From NCBI GenBank assembly GCA_015680685.1, contig MNCI01010837.1:4383-68382 (forward strand): a stretch of 64,000 nt of DNA. Direction: 5' to 3'. Position 1 is the stretch's first letter; each line of letters starts with the position of its first letter. This document shows, piece by piece, positions 34,101 to 47,330 of the stretch. Source of the DNA: Gnetum montanum (lineage: Eukaryota > Streptophyta > Gnetopsida > Gnetales > Gnetaceae). Position numbers and translations under genes: made by a program. The notes beneath the pieces are model-generated. The model saw nothing but the letters and a program-made list of their open reading frames with translations, had not been told where the DNA came from and did not search any database.

Positions 34101-36415
34101 ACACCATACATCAAGCTTGGCCTTGTCACAGGGTGTGGCATAGGCCTACAACAAGAAAACAACTGACCCACATAGGGTAATAATGTATAGCATTTTTGTG
34201 TGCATGAAGTGTCAAATTGAGAATATCACAATGTTACAATTCACACCTGAGGATAGGAATACATTTCAATGGAAACATACATAGTATTTGGGAATGCTAC
34301 CCAAGCCTAGAAGGCTATAAGACAAACTACCCAAGCCCATCCTATGCTAAAGGATTTTGGCCACCAGGAGCATACCACAAAAAACCATGTTGTTTTGAGA
34401 AAAACTTGTCTCTATCATGAAGCACTATTGATCATCTATCACACTGCACCACTATCTCAAAAAGTACATGATTGACCATCGTACTAAACCCACTACACAC
34501 TGCCATCAAACAAAAATGATTCAGGACATGAACACAATGATTGAATAACGAAACATACCAACTAAGTATCCACCACCTACCATAGTGGGACCTCAAGGCA
34601 CTAGCCACTCCTGGCCATCAGTATCTAGCATTACCAAGGATACCATCTCATGCCATTTGCCAACCCAATATCTATAGGGTCTAGGATGAATCATTGTCCT
34701 CTGTTAGTGCTCACCCAACACAGAGAGGCAAACAAATCAAGATGTACCTGTTGATTCATCACAGCCAAGGTACTAATAAATCCACAACCCAATGTTGGGA
34801 TTCTGAGACCAAATAATTAGTTCATGAAGGTCTCAAGAGCACATATCTTCCCCTTAGACATAGTGCTCACAGAATCATTAAGGTCACCACTAGCCACATA
34901 TTTGTATTTGTGTTGCCTACAAAACTGAGACAAAAGCTCAGAAACAAGGTTAGCAAGAACAAAATCAACACATCATCCTCATATCCAACCATCAAGCATG
35001 ACCATACAATAGAACAATACCACTCTTAGAACATCGTAAAAAGTAAGATCTCAGTAACACACATAGAGATTGATCATGCAAAACATTGATGGGTCAATTA
35101 GATACACTCAAACAAATGAATTCATCATGAGGCACAACCCAAGAGAGCTACGACACTCTCAAAATTCCAAGATTTGTATACAACCATTCCCAACCAATGA
35201 CATTGGTTCTAACAAGGACCAAAATCTCAACACAATCATAAGAGGCATGGGCATAATGAATTATCATCTCAACTCAAAAATGTGATGGAAGACCAAAGCT
35301 TAACCAACAACAGGTCTACATAAAACCAATTCTCAATACCACAAGCAACATTAAGAAGGATGCGTCCATGACAAAGACTCATCAATAGAAGTGTGGTCTC
35401 AATAAGAACCAACAATAGGATGACCCACATCCATAGTCTTTGAATCAAAGTGACCAAGAAATGTCACCAATCAAAACAGTGATGCCACAAACCCAAGGGC
35501 AACACAACTAGCCCAAACAAGGGAGCACAACTCGCAAAAGATTAGCAACAAAGGTAGTCATGCCTCATGCAAAATAAATTGTCAAAGCAAGACAACAAAC
35601 ATTTGGCTTTGGGATAGCATAAGTAGGCTCAAAATGCATCCTCAACAATCCCCACAATATGTCATCATAACACGTAGAACACAAAGCCTTTTGTTACTAA
35701 CGATAGACACGATGAAGGTAACATGCATGCAGAACTTGAAAGCACAACCAAGAAGACATGCATATGCACATAGACAAACATACAATCACAAGAACGAATG
35801 TACGAAGTCTACTGGAAACAGTCTTAATCCACCCAGAACAAGGCTCACCAAGGGCACATGTCCAAAGGCCCTCTAGCCTGAGGTACTTGGGAACCAACTT
35901 GTCCCAATATGTAATTCCCATACTCACTGTATCTAGGATGAGTGGTAGTGTGAGGATATCCTATCCTACATAATTTAATCAATGCCATTTTGATACATGT
36001 CATCTGGGTGGAAACCGAAGTGGAGACTCGGTCCAATTCATCCTAGATGAATCACTGGAGACCTAAGATGAGAGATCCTTGAGCAAAATAATTCTTGAGT
36101 TGCTAATAGAACTCTTCTCTACCATATCAAATACAATCACAACTAGTCCAACCACAAGTACACAAGTGGAGGACAATCCCACAACATAATCATATACATC
36201 CCCAAAGAGAACAACGAAAATCAGTTGCTCACAATGTAACATTGATTCCCTCATGAAGAGTGTAAAACCTTACCATAAGGTAACTCTTCAAAGAATGCAT
36301 AGGGATATGATCCTAGATCACCTAGGTATCAATTCGAAGGGACCATTGCTCAAACAACCTTAATGGAGTCACACAACCAAAGTGAACATGCATATCACAA
36401 CATGATTTAAAAAAT

Positions 36416-36427
36416 GCTCTGATACCA
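36416..36427 (-). other. Primer-binding site, tRNA-iMet type
   Basis: Minus strand TGGTATCAGAGC, the standard initiator-Met PBS of plant elements, two bases from the LTR end at 36430. Confidence 0.93.
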
Positions 36428-36429
36428 TC

Positions 36430-37019
36430 TGTAACAATGTTGTCCCTACGTTGTCTAGCACCCCAAGGAATTCACTAAGATCCAATGGATCTGGGGCTGA
36501 AGACTTGGGAAATATGCCTCAATCAAGCAAGCAACCCAATGAATGAGTGCAAGTAGTAACCCAGCTTCTTACCATACATGTATGTATGGAAATGCACCTC
36601 ACAGAGGGTAACCGACTCCAAACGAGGACAATGCAAACAAGCATACAAGCAACCTTGTAGACAACATCGATGGGAGGGGAAATGATGCACCTACAAAATA
36701 AGGTGCCTCACCCCCAAATCCCTCATGATCTAGTACAAGGTGTGGCCTAGAACTACACCAAAAATATCTAGTTCTAGTTGCCTACATATCTACGACCGCT
36801 GTAGAATCAGGGCCATGTAGTTCTCCATGGTGAGGGTAGAATGAAGAGGACTTAAGAGAGGGTTCCAATAGGAGGGCGTCCTATTGCTAGCTTGGTACCA
36901 CCAAGCCAGGGTGGGTTTACTAACACTTGAGAGTCACATAAGGGTGCCTCAAAGTGTTCCATGGCCCTTGAACCATGGGGAGAGCCCAGGAGAACCACCA
37001 CCCTGGAACATCTCTCACA
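36430..37019 (-). repeat. 5' LTR of the 6.5-kb element
   Basis: 590 bp, same ends as the 3' LTR. The target duplication CAGAA follows at 37020-37024. Confidence 0.95.
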
Positions 37020-37024
37020 CAGAA

Positions 37025-38181
37025 AGTGCCTTTAATACCTACGAACTATGTATTTTAAATTTTGCTGGTTATGTTTCTAGCATTAGTAAAGTAAGCTTTT
37101 CAATTTTGTTTTTAAATCTTTGTGATATGTTTGGAAAATATGAGAAGCAACATCATCAATTTTATCTCTGTAAACCTTCATAGGAAAAATTGTTTTTGAG
37201 CACTGATTATCCTTATTATCACCCAATTTATGCTTGAGCATGTGTTGTATATACTATATACTTCATTTTAGTCTCTGTCTTGATATCCTGTAGTTGGTGT
37301 TACTGACCTTTATAATTGTGTTGTGATACCAAGAATGGTTTAGAAGATGGGCTTTCATTTGCTATTCCTTTCACAGATACAACTCTTTCTACTTCTAGTT
37401 ATGGTATATTTATAATGTCTTCCACGCCTTGTTCACACTCATACTAGTACTTCTTTGAACATAAGATCAAATAAGACTATGCTCAACAGTGTTTATAAAA
37501 TATGGGGTGGCCAAGGTGTCCTATGAAGGAACCAATGAATATGTGTCCCAGGCCATATCTAGCTAAGTTTAACATAAGTATGACAGTCTTAGTCAAAGTT
37601 TGACCTTATTGTTTATCGATTAATAAAATAACAACTTATCCATAGAGCTAGCATTTCATTGGCCACAACATATATGATGATGAATTAATCAATTAATAAT
37701 TAATACTTAATACAAATACATCTTATTTGATGAAATCAATATATTTAAGTGCCAGGAACAAAGCAAAGTCACTACAATAAAAATAACAATGTTTTAAATT
37801 TTAGTATAATATTCAAAACAACAATTTTGATTCAGACACTTTTAATTTAATGAATAGAAGCTTTGACTCTACCATGGAAAATTCTAAACATCAATCCAAA
37901 CCTAATTATGTTTGCAATCATCCTTCTTCTATCCAGTCCTCTATGAACCAACAACCTGCATTATCTGTTAAAAATTGAATCTTCCAACTTTGTTTTATAC
38001 TCTTTATCTGATATTTACACAAAAATGTAGTCGATTAAGAATTTTAGAAATACTAGTTAATGGGAGGTAAAATATTATATGCAAAAACAATACTTTTGAA
38101 ATGGAAAAATTATAACCATAGAGTAATAACATTCTGTTAGGAAAGGGATACAAATTTGAAATAAAATGTAATTATTTTTGG
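37025..38181. other. Unassigned intronic DNA
   Basis: AT-rich, no long frame, no recognised element. The first bases continue directly from 30509 if the LTR element and one duplication copy are removed. Confidence 0.5.
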
Positions 38182-38300
38182 AAGTCATCATTATCATAGC
38201 TTTGTCACAACAATATAAGATGGCTGCATGAGTTCTATTTCACCATTTGCCTTATTCAAGCTTTAGCTCTTGATAGAGGTGAATGGAAGTAATTCCCAAT
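38182..38300. mobile_element. Two small RTE 3' fragments
   Basis: 38182-38230 is a minus-strand RTE tail (CATCATTATCATAGCTTTGT, ATGGCTGCATGAGTTCT). Adjacent 38263-38300 reads ALDRGEWK on the plus strand, the last conserved residues of RTE proteins. Each is under 60 bp, so the call rests on motif match alone. Confidence 0.55.
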
Positions 38301-39329
38301 ATGGTTAAAAGGGAAGTTTGAGATATCAGTTTGAGATATCAAGGGTTAGGATGTTATAGACATAAATATAGGTTGGAAATGATAAAAGGGTAAAGAGTAT
38401 TTGTAGAGAAGTTAGGGTAATTGCAGATTGTGGCAAAAGTATCCAGCAAAAGCTTAAGAACATCTGTAAAATGGATAAAGATTATGAGCAAGTTTTGAAC
38501 ACCCAATCAATAATTGATGTAGTTTTGCAAGCTATACCAAATCAAAATAGTCAACAATGTTCATACAAGTTTGAGATTCTTTCAAATACTTACATGATAG
38601 ACTCCATCTTCCAACTAAGAATGTTGCTCTAGAAAATTTATGAAACAATGGAGGACTAGCCTACGAAGAAAAGAAGCCGTGGCATCAACACATCAAAGAA
38701 GAAGTACTAAAACTTAAGGGTGGGTACTGAAAACTGATTTTTAATTCACAAAGATCCTTCCATTAATTTTGTTTGTAAATTGAGTCAAAATTATGCTTGA
38801 TATAATTTAATTCAACAAGGATCAATCTAGAAAGGTCTATGTTGTAATCACCTTACGAGCTTGTAAAAGGAAACTAATAAAGGAAGTATGATTCATGAGT
38901 CGACCTACCCACAATATGTTTCAATTTAGACCCTAACTCACAAAGAATAAAAGTTTTTTATGAAAGTAGTGAAGTATATTTAATGCACTTGAATTAGCCA
39001 AAATTCACAAAATCCACATTTGCAATAGCAATTTTTAGCTGTGACTGGAGTTTGTGGAAAGGCATGACAACCAAGAAGAGTATGAAAATCTTTAGCGGAC
39101 ATGGTGTGAATCATGGCTGACATGAACACATCATGAAGTGAATATAATAAATCTAATAAGGATGGAGCTCAGGAAAGGAAAAAAATAAACTTTGATTCAA
39201 TTTTTGAAAGGGAAAGAGGATCACCACCTTCTTGCAATCAAATTCATGAAGAAGAAAGGTGTTGCTTCCATTCCTATTTTTGTTTATCACAATGCTTATG
39301 TGGTCACATAAACTTTGGAGGTGCATAAA
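38301..39329. other. Unassigned intronic DNA
   Basis: No supported frame. Contains only short A- and T-rich runs. Confidence 0.45.
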
Positions 39330-40990
39330 TGGCTGTAACACCACTCCCTACCACTCTTGGCTAGGATGAAGTGATGTGTAGGATTGCTAGTAATAATACA
39401 ATGGAAGCATGACAAATTGGAAACTAGGGATGCATGAAAATACATTAATAATAAACCACTTAATATATATAAATATTATGGAAGATCAAATGGCACAAAA
39501 ATTCATGCCAAACTAAATAGTAAGCATACATTTCAATTTATAAAATTGCACATCTCTACATAAACCAAAAATTTATACTACTCTCACAGGATGCAAAACA
39601 TAAACATCATCATATACATAAGAGTACAGTGAGGGTCATACAAATATGAACAGTCCACAACACTGTACATGGAAATATACATCAATCAATCCTCGAAGCT
39701 AGATGGTCAACAAGTACTTGCCTACACCCCTGTAGCTTCCATCTGTAACTAAATAAAGTCAGTATAAAACTAAGTGTAAAGCCTTTACACTTCCCTTGCT
39801 AGATGGTCAACAAGTGCTGTACTGAAGGAGAGGAATGGGGTACAAGGCAATATGCATCAACTGTTAGTCTCACACATGCTATAAGGGACACATGCACATA
39901 CAATACTACACATAGTATTGGCATAATCCCTACTAGAGTGAACAAATTGCTAACATACAATCACAACTATAGTCATTGTCAAACATAAATAATCATATAT
40001 CCATTGCACAACACCACATGTATTTTCACTATCAAGTTCATGCATTCATACCCACACCATACCATCAAGCAACACATGGACCACACAATCATAGATCAAT
40101 CATATGATATATTATCATCACAATGATCCATAAATCGATACCCTCATACACACTTTACACATGTGGTCACTAGCATATCCACACTCAGTGTGACATGTGA
40201 AATGTTATCTTGAGTACTCATAATTAGTCATTTCCTGCATGCCTTTTATTAGTCTTTTCTTTACCTAACTAATGTTAGCGTTTGTCAACCTGTGATCTGC
40301 AACCACTAGCCTTCTAGAGAATTGGCTATAGAGATGAACACACCCATGCCACGAACTAGTGGTAGGAATGAAGACACTTATGCTCTTCCACTCTTATGAT
40401 GAGGCCTAAAATAGGAGCCTCACTAATGCATCACATTAAGGATCAATTCATAACTACCTCCAAGTGCCTCATCACCAACTGACCCATACCCTTATGCTAG
40501 CACCACCCACCAACAACCATTATAAGCATTATTGTGAAGACATGTACCAATCCAAGTTAGCTTAAGCGAACACATGTTACAAGCAAAAAAAATTCAAAAA
40601 AAGAAGAAGAACATGACCATATATATTTACACGTAGTAGTCACCCTCATTCCATAAATACAATACCACAACTTGACATGAAAAAATTTTGTGCCACAACC
40701 ATACTCTTTGAACTACATATAGTTTCATAAAAATGACCACTATTGTAACCTCTAAGATGATAGATGCCAAAAGATAAAAGAAATTTTACAAATAGAAAGT
40801 ACATAAAAAATGGTCCCAATGACACTAATTTTAGCTCAATCAGACTCTCAGAAACAAAGTTATGTGCATTTAAAGTTTAAGTAATAAAATAATAAATAAT
40901 GATATTTAATTATAGCCAATGATAATTGAAACTCCTAGCAACTACCACTCAAAAAAATGCCCATAAAATATAATATTTCAACCATGCTAG
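39330..40990. repeat. Possible LTR-like region beginning TGTAACACC
   Basis: Starts TGTAACACCACTCCC, a common opening of plant gypsy LTRs, and is rich in CACATG/ACAA words as those LTRs often are. An 18-bp word GCTAGATGGTCAACAAGT occurs at 39698 and again exactly 100 bp later at 39798. I found no second LTR, PBS or pol, so the call is tentative. Confidence 0.35.
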
Positions 40991-41099
40991 TCTCATCAAG
41001 ATCACATTTAATATTCCACAAGTCCACATCATTTCATACATTGCATATTTATTCATAAACAATTTGTAACCAAGGTAATTTCAATAGACCACTATTATA

Positions 41100-41200
41100 A
41101 TGTGCAATCATTATGCAAGAGAATTGTAAAACCAAATTGGTCCAATAGATCCATTGGATCTTGGATGTAATTAAAAAACATTTTCAGTTTTAGTTTCATT
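41100..41200 (+). repeat. Dispersed repeat with CAATAGATCCATTGGATCTTGG core, copy 1
   Basis: Aligns with 59935-60030: both have CATTATGCAA, then a TCCAATAG.TCCAT.GG.TCTTGGA core, then ATTAAAAAA and TTTCAGTTTTAGTTTC-type sequence. It may be an LTR piece. No coding. Confidence 0.65.
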
Positions 41201-42722
41201 TTTGTTTGTCTATTTTTCTGTTCCTCATCTAATTCTATAGAAAACCATTAGTACAAAGACCCAATTTCATGATTAAAAAGAATAATGAATAAAATACGTT
41301 TATTTCCAAATAAATGAATTTTACAAATGAACAAACGTGACCTGAACAAGTAAAATATGCAATCATTGACTCAAGAGTTAAAGCCTGAGATCAATTGTAG
41401 TTGAGAAGTAGAAGAAGGAAATATGAAGAAAAATCAGATTTATTGAGTGTGGAGCTAAGGAGCTCTTGTTTCATAAAAAGGAGAAAACCATTATGAAAGA
41501 GTGGATGTGCATGATGTATCTACAAATACAACTCAAGAAACACTAAAGCTAAGTTTTGTAGGAGCTTTACGGTAGAAACTGAGACTAAACTCGGCAAATG
41601 AGCTGAAATTGAACTTCATGGTGATAACAAGAGACTATGAAATAATGGCGACCTGTCCATGCTGACTTTTAAGATACTTGGAGTTATGAGCTTAGTGAAT
41701 GCATCTTTATACCAGCTGTGAAATTCATGCAGGACTAAGACCCAAGGTTGAGCTATGAAGTACTTAGCTAGCTTACAACTATTGTTTGTTAAGCCATTGT
41801 ATTTTTATATGACTAATTTGTGCTATGAAATTGATTTTTGTAGTTAACTATTCATTTGTTGTCTCGTCCCATGCTATCAAGTGTTCCCAAAGCAAATCTG
41901 GGTATACTAGGAGTAAAATGTGAATATTGACTTTATAGTTGTTCTGTTGTTTTGTTTCTCTTCAACTGTTGTGATTTAGGTTTCATGTTATTCTCACTAG
42001 CTGTAGTTACCAATTATGTTTCAGTTTTATTATGTTAGCTGTTGAAACCTTTTTTAAAGTTGGAACCTTTGGTTGGTGGCTGGCCACTATAGGCCTGGAT
42101 TGGCTTTTTTTCCTATAAAAGGAAAAAGCATTTACCACCTTCATCAAAGCATATGTATTGCAAAAGAATTATTGAAGAAAATACTGAGTTAAAGATCAAA
42201 GCATATCCTTTACATATTAATCGTTTGAGCTACCTATAATTCCCTCAAGTATTTCCCCCTTATCGTTTGCTATATGTGACTCTCTAGTGGTTTTCTCAAC
42301 ATGCATGTTGTGTTTGGCTTCTTGTGGGGGCTTACTGTCTTCTTTGGCACTGTTCAACAATGGCTTTTATGGCTGCTTTTGTTGTTGGGGTTGCATCATC
42401 TAGACAAGCTTCTTCGGACAAGATGCAAAGATATGGCCTCATTATAGGAAAATCCTATAGGTACTCAAATAATTTTTTGAACATCAAAACTCTTGATAAA
42501 GTGTTGTGAGTCATCTATAGCTCAATCATCAAGTATCAAGAGATCTGTATTGTAGCTTGCGATTTTGCCCAACATCTTATCCATCCAAAACTTCATCAGA
42601 ATCTTGGGAAGGAAAATTCAAATTGCAAACCTCCTTATTGCATTCATTTTCCTAGGTTTTTTCTTCTATGGTAGAAGGAAATGTGGGTTCGAATTCTCAA
42701 TTTGCATTTCCAGGTTACTTAC
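41201..42722 (+). other. LTR-like or promoter-like DNA with a TATA motif
   Basis: No gene is supported. At 42112-42124 CCTATAAAAGGAA looks like a TATA box and is followed ~30 bp later by CATCAAAGC, the arrangement of an LTR U3/R boundary. No matching second copy in the window. Confidence 0.35.
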
Positions 42723-43527
42723 TGATGTGACGCGATATCGCATGGGCTGTGATATCGCGTCCACCCCTGTGATATCACGTACGCAATATCGTAGCTGGTC
42801 ACCAGTTTTATAAATAAGAGGTAGCTTTCCCTTGTTTCATCATCTAGATCTAGACCCTTAGCTAAACTCTAGCAGTTTTACCATTCCAAAGATAGAATAA
42901 TTTCCATGTGCCTGCAGTAGGAGTCTCAAAGTAAACGGATCTTTATTCGAGCAATTTGTACTTGAGCACACAATTGTGTATAGAAATAAAGACGAAATTT
43001 CTGATAAACCTTGCAGCATATGGACTAAGATAAATAGGACTTTAATTATTGTTAAATGTTTAAATGCTTTCTTAGATAATTAATCACTCTCAACCCTTAA
43101 CTCTCCTAGTTAAGTGCATTCAGTATGACTGCTTCGAGCACGTGTGCTATGCTTGATAACCCAATAACGAATAGCGTTTGGTAATCCCAGTAGCGTTGCA
43201 CTGGTTCAGGGTGTGTACAGCAAGTGGGAATGGATACTGATGCTAGGGCGATTAAAGCTTAGTTAGTGAAAGCTAGTTACTTAGTCTCTTCACCCTTTCC
43301 TCTCTTAGCATAGGTGATAAAAAGATAAAAGACATAAAAATCACATACCTCAAACTTACTTAACCATACAACCGTGACAATACAAGTAAGTTTGGGAAGG
43401 CAACGATTGATTAACCTTAAGTGTTCCATTAGGGTGCATAAGCACTTAGTCCTTGGAGTTCGACTAGATTGCACGTGTAAAACTCATATTCGTATGGTTG
43501 AGTGTAGGGGTACCTCGCCACTCATCA
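42723..43527 (+). mobile_element. Solo LTR (805 bp) of the tRNA-Asp-primed gypsy family
   Basis: Begins TGATGTGA, ends ACTCATCA, and is flanked by the perfect 5-bp duplication CTTAC (42718-42722 and 43528-43532) with no internal region. It is therefore the product of LTR-LTR recombination. It is the only full-length LTR of the family also seen at 1-312 and 1756-2263. TATA-like TTTATAAATA lies at 42807-42816. Confidence 0.96.
42729..42761. promoter_or_regulatory. Palindromic GATATCGCG cluster in the LTR U3
   Basis: GACGCGATATC (42729-42739) and its exact reverse complement GATATCGCGTC (42751-42761) flank an 11-base loop. A third version, GATATCACGTACGC, follows at 42771. It lies ~50 bp upstream of the TATA-like site, so it could be a transcription-factor-binding or CpG-methylation target. 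Inferred. Confidence 0.6.
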
Positions 43528-43630
43528 CTTACCTACCAAGCCATCATAGCTTGAATAACATGCATTTTAGAGGCCTTTGCAAATATAAAAAAAAATATGT
43601 GTTCCCTCAAATTGGAGCTAGCTTTACCCC

Positions 43631-43690
43631 AAAGAAGGTCGTGCCTTCTTTATTGAATCCAATAAAGGTCATGCCTTCTTTACCAAAGCC
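43631..43690 (+). repeat. 30-bp tandem repeat in an open frame
   Basis: Two units with AAGGTCGTGCCTTCTTTA and AAGGTCATGCCTTCTTTA spaced 30 bp apart, giving a 10-residue peptide repeat (PKKVVPSLLN / PIKVMPSLPK) in a plus frame that ends at 43721. Product unknown; it may be chance coding. Confidence 0.55.
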
Positions 43691-43937
43691 TGCATTTCAC
43701 ATAGTATGGGACCCTTTTTGAGAAAGTGCCCATTGGGAACCACCATTGTTGGTTTTGGAGTGCCCTTTTTGGAATTGAGATATGTTAACCCTCTTCCATG
43801 GATTTAGTAAAGGAGTTTACCCTATTTACTAAGTTTTCCTTCTTCATCTTCTTGCGTTGGAACTCAAAAGAATGACTATAAGTACATCCAAAAACATATA
43901 GCCAACACTACACTTTAGAAGAATTATACAAGAATAT

Positions 43938-44018
43938 AATGATGCCTCAAGTATGATTTGAATTAGTAACTTCTTGCTAAACAAGATAATGAGCTAACCC
44001 CTTGATGCCTCCACCTAA
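43938..44018 (-). mobile_element. SINE-like copy, minus strand
   Basis: Minus strand has GGGGTTAGCTCATTATCTTG (compare TAGCTCATTATCTAACAA in the 28595 copy) and a degraded B box (AATTCAAATCATAC). Confidence 0.55.
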
Positions 44019-44329
44019 TTAGACCCTTTGAATGGCCCAATAAAGGGATGTTGTTGCTTACCATCCAACTATACAATAGGATCATTTTGAGTTTCGTTGG
44101 CTACATCTTGCCCTAGTTGCAATGGCAAGAGAGTGCTACACAAGAACCCTAAAGCTCTAGAAACTCTCCTCATCCCAAGCATCCCCTAAAAGAATTTTTC
44201 AAACTAAAGGAATGAATATAATAGCTGTAGTGTTAACTTTTAAGATTTTGATGATGTTGGATTCAACAAGGAATTGGAAATTATATCAAATGGTTTTTTT
44301 AGCAAAGTTTGAGATATATAACTCAAAAA

Positions 44330-47300
44330 AAAATCTATGTATAAGCAAAAACATCACGTCCCTGAACCCCACTCAATAGCAAAGTGTGTCTAGGATTAGG
44401 CTCCATCCCCCCAAACAACACACCCCCTAGAACCATCCATCAATACCAATAATCCTACCATATATTGACTGGCTAGCATAAGCCCACAAACCCTAAACTA
44501 CATCCCAACCAACTCCAAAGAGTGCACCATAGAGCAAAATATAACCTGACTTGTAGGATCCAAAAAGCCCAAAACCCCCCACAACAACAAGCCCAAGGCA
44601 ACCTACGTGTCAAACCCACTTCCCATAGCTAGCCCTTGCCTCCCCTACATCATCTCTTACCACCATAGCCTCCTAAGCTAGCTCTACCTACATTTTCTCC
44701 TATAACTCTTCCTCTAGTTTGTATTGCAACTCCCTCCTACCTTTGCCTATTATGTTGCTACAATTCTGCTCTCTAGTGCTCAGCCAGATCTACATCCTGC
44801 CAAATATTTGCCTCCCTCTCCATCCAGCTCACCTCTCAAATCACCCTCTCTTCAACCCTTGCCTTCTCAACTACCACCATGCTTGCTTGAGCAATTAGTG
44901 CTTTGATTTCTTGTGGCAGTATTGATTCCCCTATCTCCTACTCCCCCCTTGAGGAGCTCGACCCTATGTCTATCATTGATCCATTACTCTCCTACCACTC
45001 TCCCACCACTAACAACATCTTATCCCCCATGACATATCTTGCCCTTCTCTTGACATAGACCAATGAAAGCGGACTCAACACATCTAGCTCCATTGACATC
45101 CCTAATCTTCACAATGCTAGAATTAACCTAGGATGCCATCTTGGTCATTTATGCCTTAAGCAATCAAATAGAAATCATGGCATATTCACCCATAGACCAT
45201 ACTTTAGACATTGCATTAGTGTGAAGTGCACTCCCATCAACTAATGTGGGCACCTCAACTGCACCAAGAAATGATCAATCAACACCACCACAGCCTACCA
45301 AAGAGAGGGAAGTGCCAACTTCCACACATGCCCACTAGTTATCCTAGGCACCTTGCCCCTACAAAATTCTGTGGCATGCTTTTGGTTTTTTAACATTAGA
45401 GGAATAACCTCACCCTCTGGTAGCATCCCGATCACCTCCACGATGGCTAGCTCTGTCAAACCAATTTGCCTCCCTCAAAATAACAGTTCGGCCCCATTCC
45501 AATTGGTGAAGAACATTTGATCCACCAACCCCAACTCCCCTTCAATCCTTTGCAACATTTTTGCCCATCGTTCCTACTCAACAAGCCTCCATAGATCAAC
45601 ATTCTTCCTAAACATTGTGACCTTTGGCTCATGCCATTACACTTGCCTCATACTATTTGAGACTTCCTCCCACAAGTTCTACCTTGGCAATCTCTTTTGG
45701 CAATGGTAGTTGCCTTCCCTAGAAAATCAAGTTATTCTAGCCCTTTCACCTAGCCCATAGAACCACTAGCTCCTTGGAATCACCGCTAACCTAAATCAAT
45801 GGTGCCAACCTCGCCACCCTCCAAATTGCTTGAATGTACGAACAAGCATACAGAAAGTGTTCTAACATTTCTCAATCCCCCTCACATAGCAGGTAATTTG
45901 GGCTAACCTTCATACCCTACTCTCTCAGTAGCCCCCTTACTAGCAGCACTTTATGGGAAATAACCTACGCAAAGGCCTTAATCCTTTTGGGTAGCCTCCT
46001 TTTCCAAATATTCTTCCATTTATCAACCAATGGATGCATGGCCCTAGTAACCTCCATAGGCGCACAACCTAGCAGACCTTCCTCAACCATCTCTTAAGCA
46101 TGCTTTCATATGGTTTTCCAAAGCTATGACCCTCCAACATCTACCTCCTATCTCCTATATTTCTGCCTCAACATCCTACCCCATTGCACCTATCCGTCCC
46201 CTAGCTCAATCAGTCAATTCGTTAGCCTCTGCAGCCCCAACTTGATCTCATCTTTGATGAGTAAGATACCAATCCCCGAGCATTTCCTGGTCTAACCGTG
46301 TTTTCCTAGTAAACTAAGTGAAGTTTTTGGCCACCCTTTGCCCAAACGAAATGAACCTTCAAATAATTTGATCAACCTTTTGGATGGCCTTGGTTGGTGG
46401 AATGGCCAGGGAAGCCGTGAACCTTGCCATCACCATAAGAATAGTAGACACCAATAGCATCTTACCCTTATGCGACAGGAACTGATTAACCCAATGGTTA
46501 GTCTTTTGTTGCAATCTCTATATCAACATTGTCCATGTCTTTTAATAGTGCCATTCAAAAATGGGTATTCCCAAATAAGAATCTTGAGGAAGTCCTAGCA
46601 AAATTCCCATCACTTGAGAAATCCTTCCACGAACTTGCATTGTTGTGTTGATCATATGGAGGGCCAACTGTGTTTTGTTGATCTCCAACCCCACTTGTTG
46701 TCCCAAACACTCCAAAGCCTACTAAAGCACCGTAGCCTAAGGCACAACAACATACAAGAAAAGAGTAGTGTCATCAGTGTAGTGCTAGACAAGATAGTGC
46801 ACTCCTGCAATTTCCACACCTCCCATCCCCTCAGTAGCATAGTAATATCATTAAAATGAACAATGGTGGGGACAAAGGATCCCCTTGCCTTAAACCCCTT
46901 CCCAGCATATGGAACCCCCAAAATCTACCATCGATATCGAAAGAATATTTGCCTAAACTTTGTAAATGGATGCAAATTTTAACAAATTTGGGACCAAAAC
47001 CTTTACAAATCATTACCTCCTCCATGGCCTCCCAGTCACAATGTCGTAAGCTTTTGTGATGTCTAGTTTGATGCACATTCCAAGGAAGCTAGTGCATCTA
47101 AACGAGTGCATAATCTCTTACATCAGAAACACTTGATCTTGGAGATACCTACCCACCATGAACCTAGCCTGGTTCTCATCCACCAGCTTCAACATCAAAG
47201 GGGCAAGCTGATGCACAATCATCTTGGTAAAGAGTCACAAAAAGGGTATTATAGATGCCAATCAGCCTAAAATGTTGTGGAGACAAAGGACAAGGCATCT

Positions 47301-47330
47301 TCAACATAAAAACAATTCATGAACAATTAA
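44330..47330 (-). mobile_element. L1-type LINE, 5' truncated, minus strand
   Basis: On the minus strand, from about 47330 downward: fingers block LAPLMLKLVDENQARFMVGR (about 47200-47141), palm start CIKLDITKAYDIV (about 47078-47040), KGFGP, then GLRQGDPLSPPLFI (about 46891-46850), a DDTTLF block near 46780-46760 (catalytic FADD replaced by MDDT in a shifted frame), GLEIN, SHKGKMLLVSTILM, and a zinc-binding RT C-terminal domain (LPKRIKAFA.V, about 46000-45970; LLCEGD.EMLEHFLYAC, about 45895-45845). These are the hallmarks of plant L1 reverse transcriptases. ORF1 and the endonuclease are absent. The 3' limit (about 44330) is approximate. Many stops; inactive. Confidence 0.88.

Larger units (their letters stand above)
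30515..37019 (-). mobile_element. 6.5-kb iMet-primed LTR retrotransposon, probably non-autonomous
   Basis: Two 590-bp LTRs (30515-31104 and 36430-37019) in the same orientation, TGT...ACA ends, a 12-of-12 iMet PBS, a purine tract before the 3' LTR, and an identical 5-bp duplication CAGAA on both sides (30510-30514 and 37020-37024). The PBS sets the direction as minus. The 5.3-kb interior gave no convincing gag, integrase, RT or RNase H in any frame. Its minus strand is G/T-rich with no long frame. I infer a non-autonomous (LARD-like) element, though an extremely decayed copia element cannot be excluded. The LTRs differ at roughly one base in ten in the parts I compared, so it is old. Confidence 0.93.

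Noticed and set aside
34966-34985. A YEDDV-like reverse transcriptase motif in the 6.5-kb LTR element (minus strand)
   Set aside because: No other RT block lies in the same or neighbouring frames at the right distance. One short motif in a G/T-rich strand is likely chance.
44724-44906. A Pro/Ser/Leu-rich plus frame as a cell-wall-type protein
   Set aside because: It comes from C-rich DNA antisense to the L1 3' region and has no signal peptide or repeat typical of extensins.
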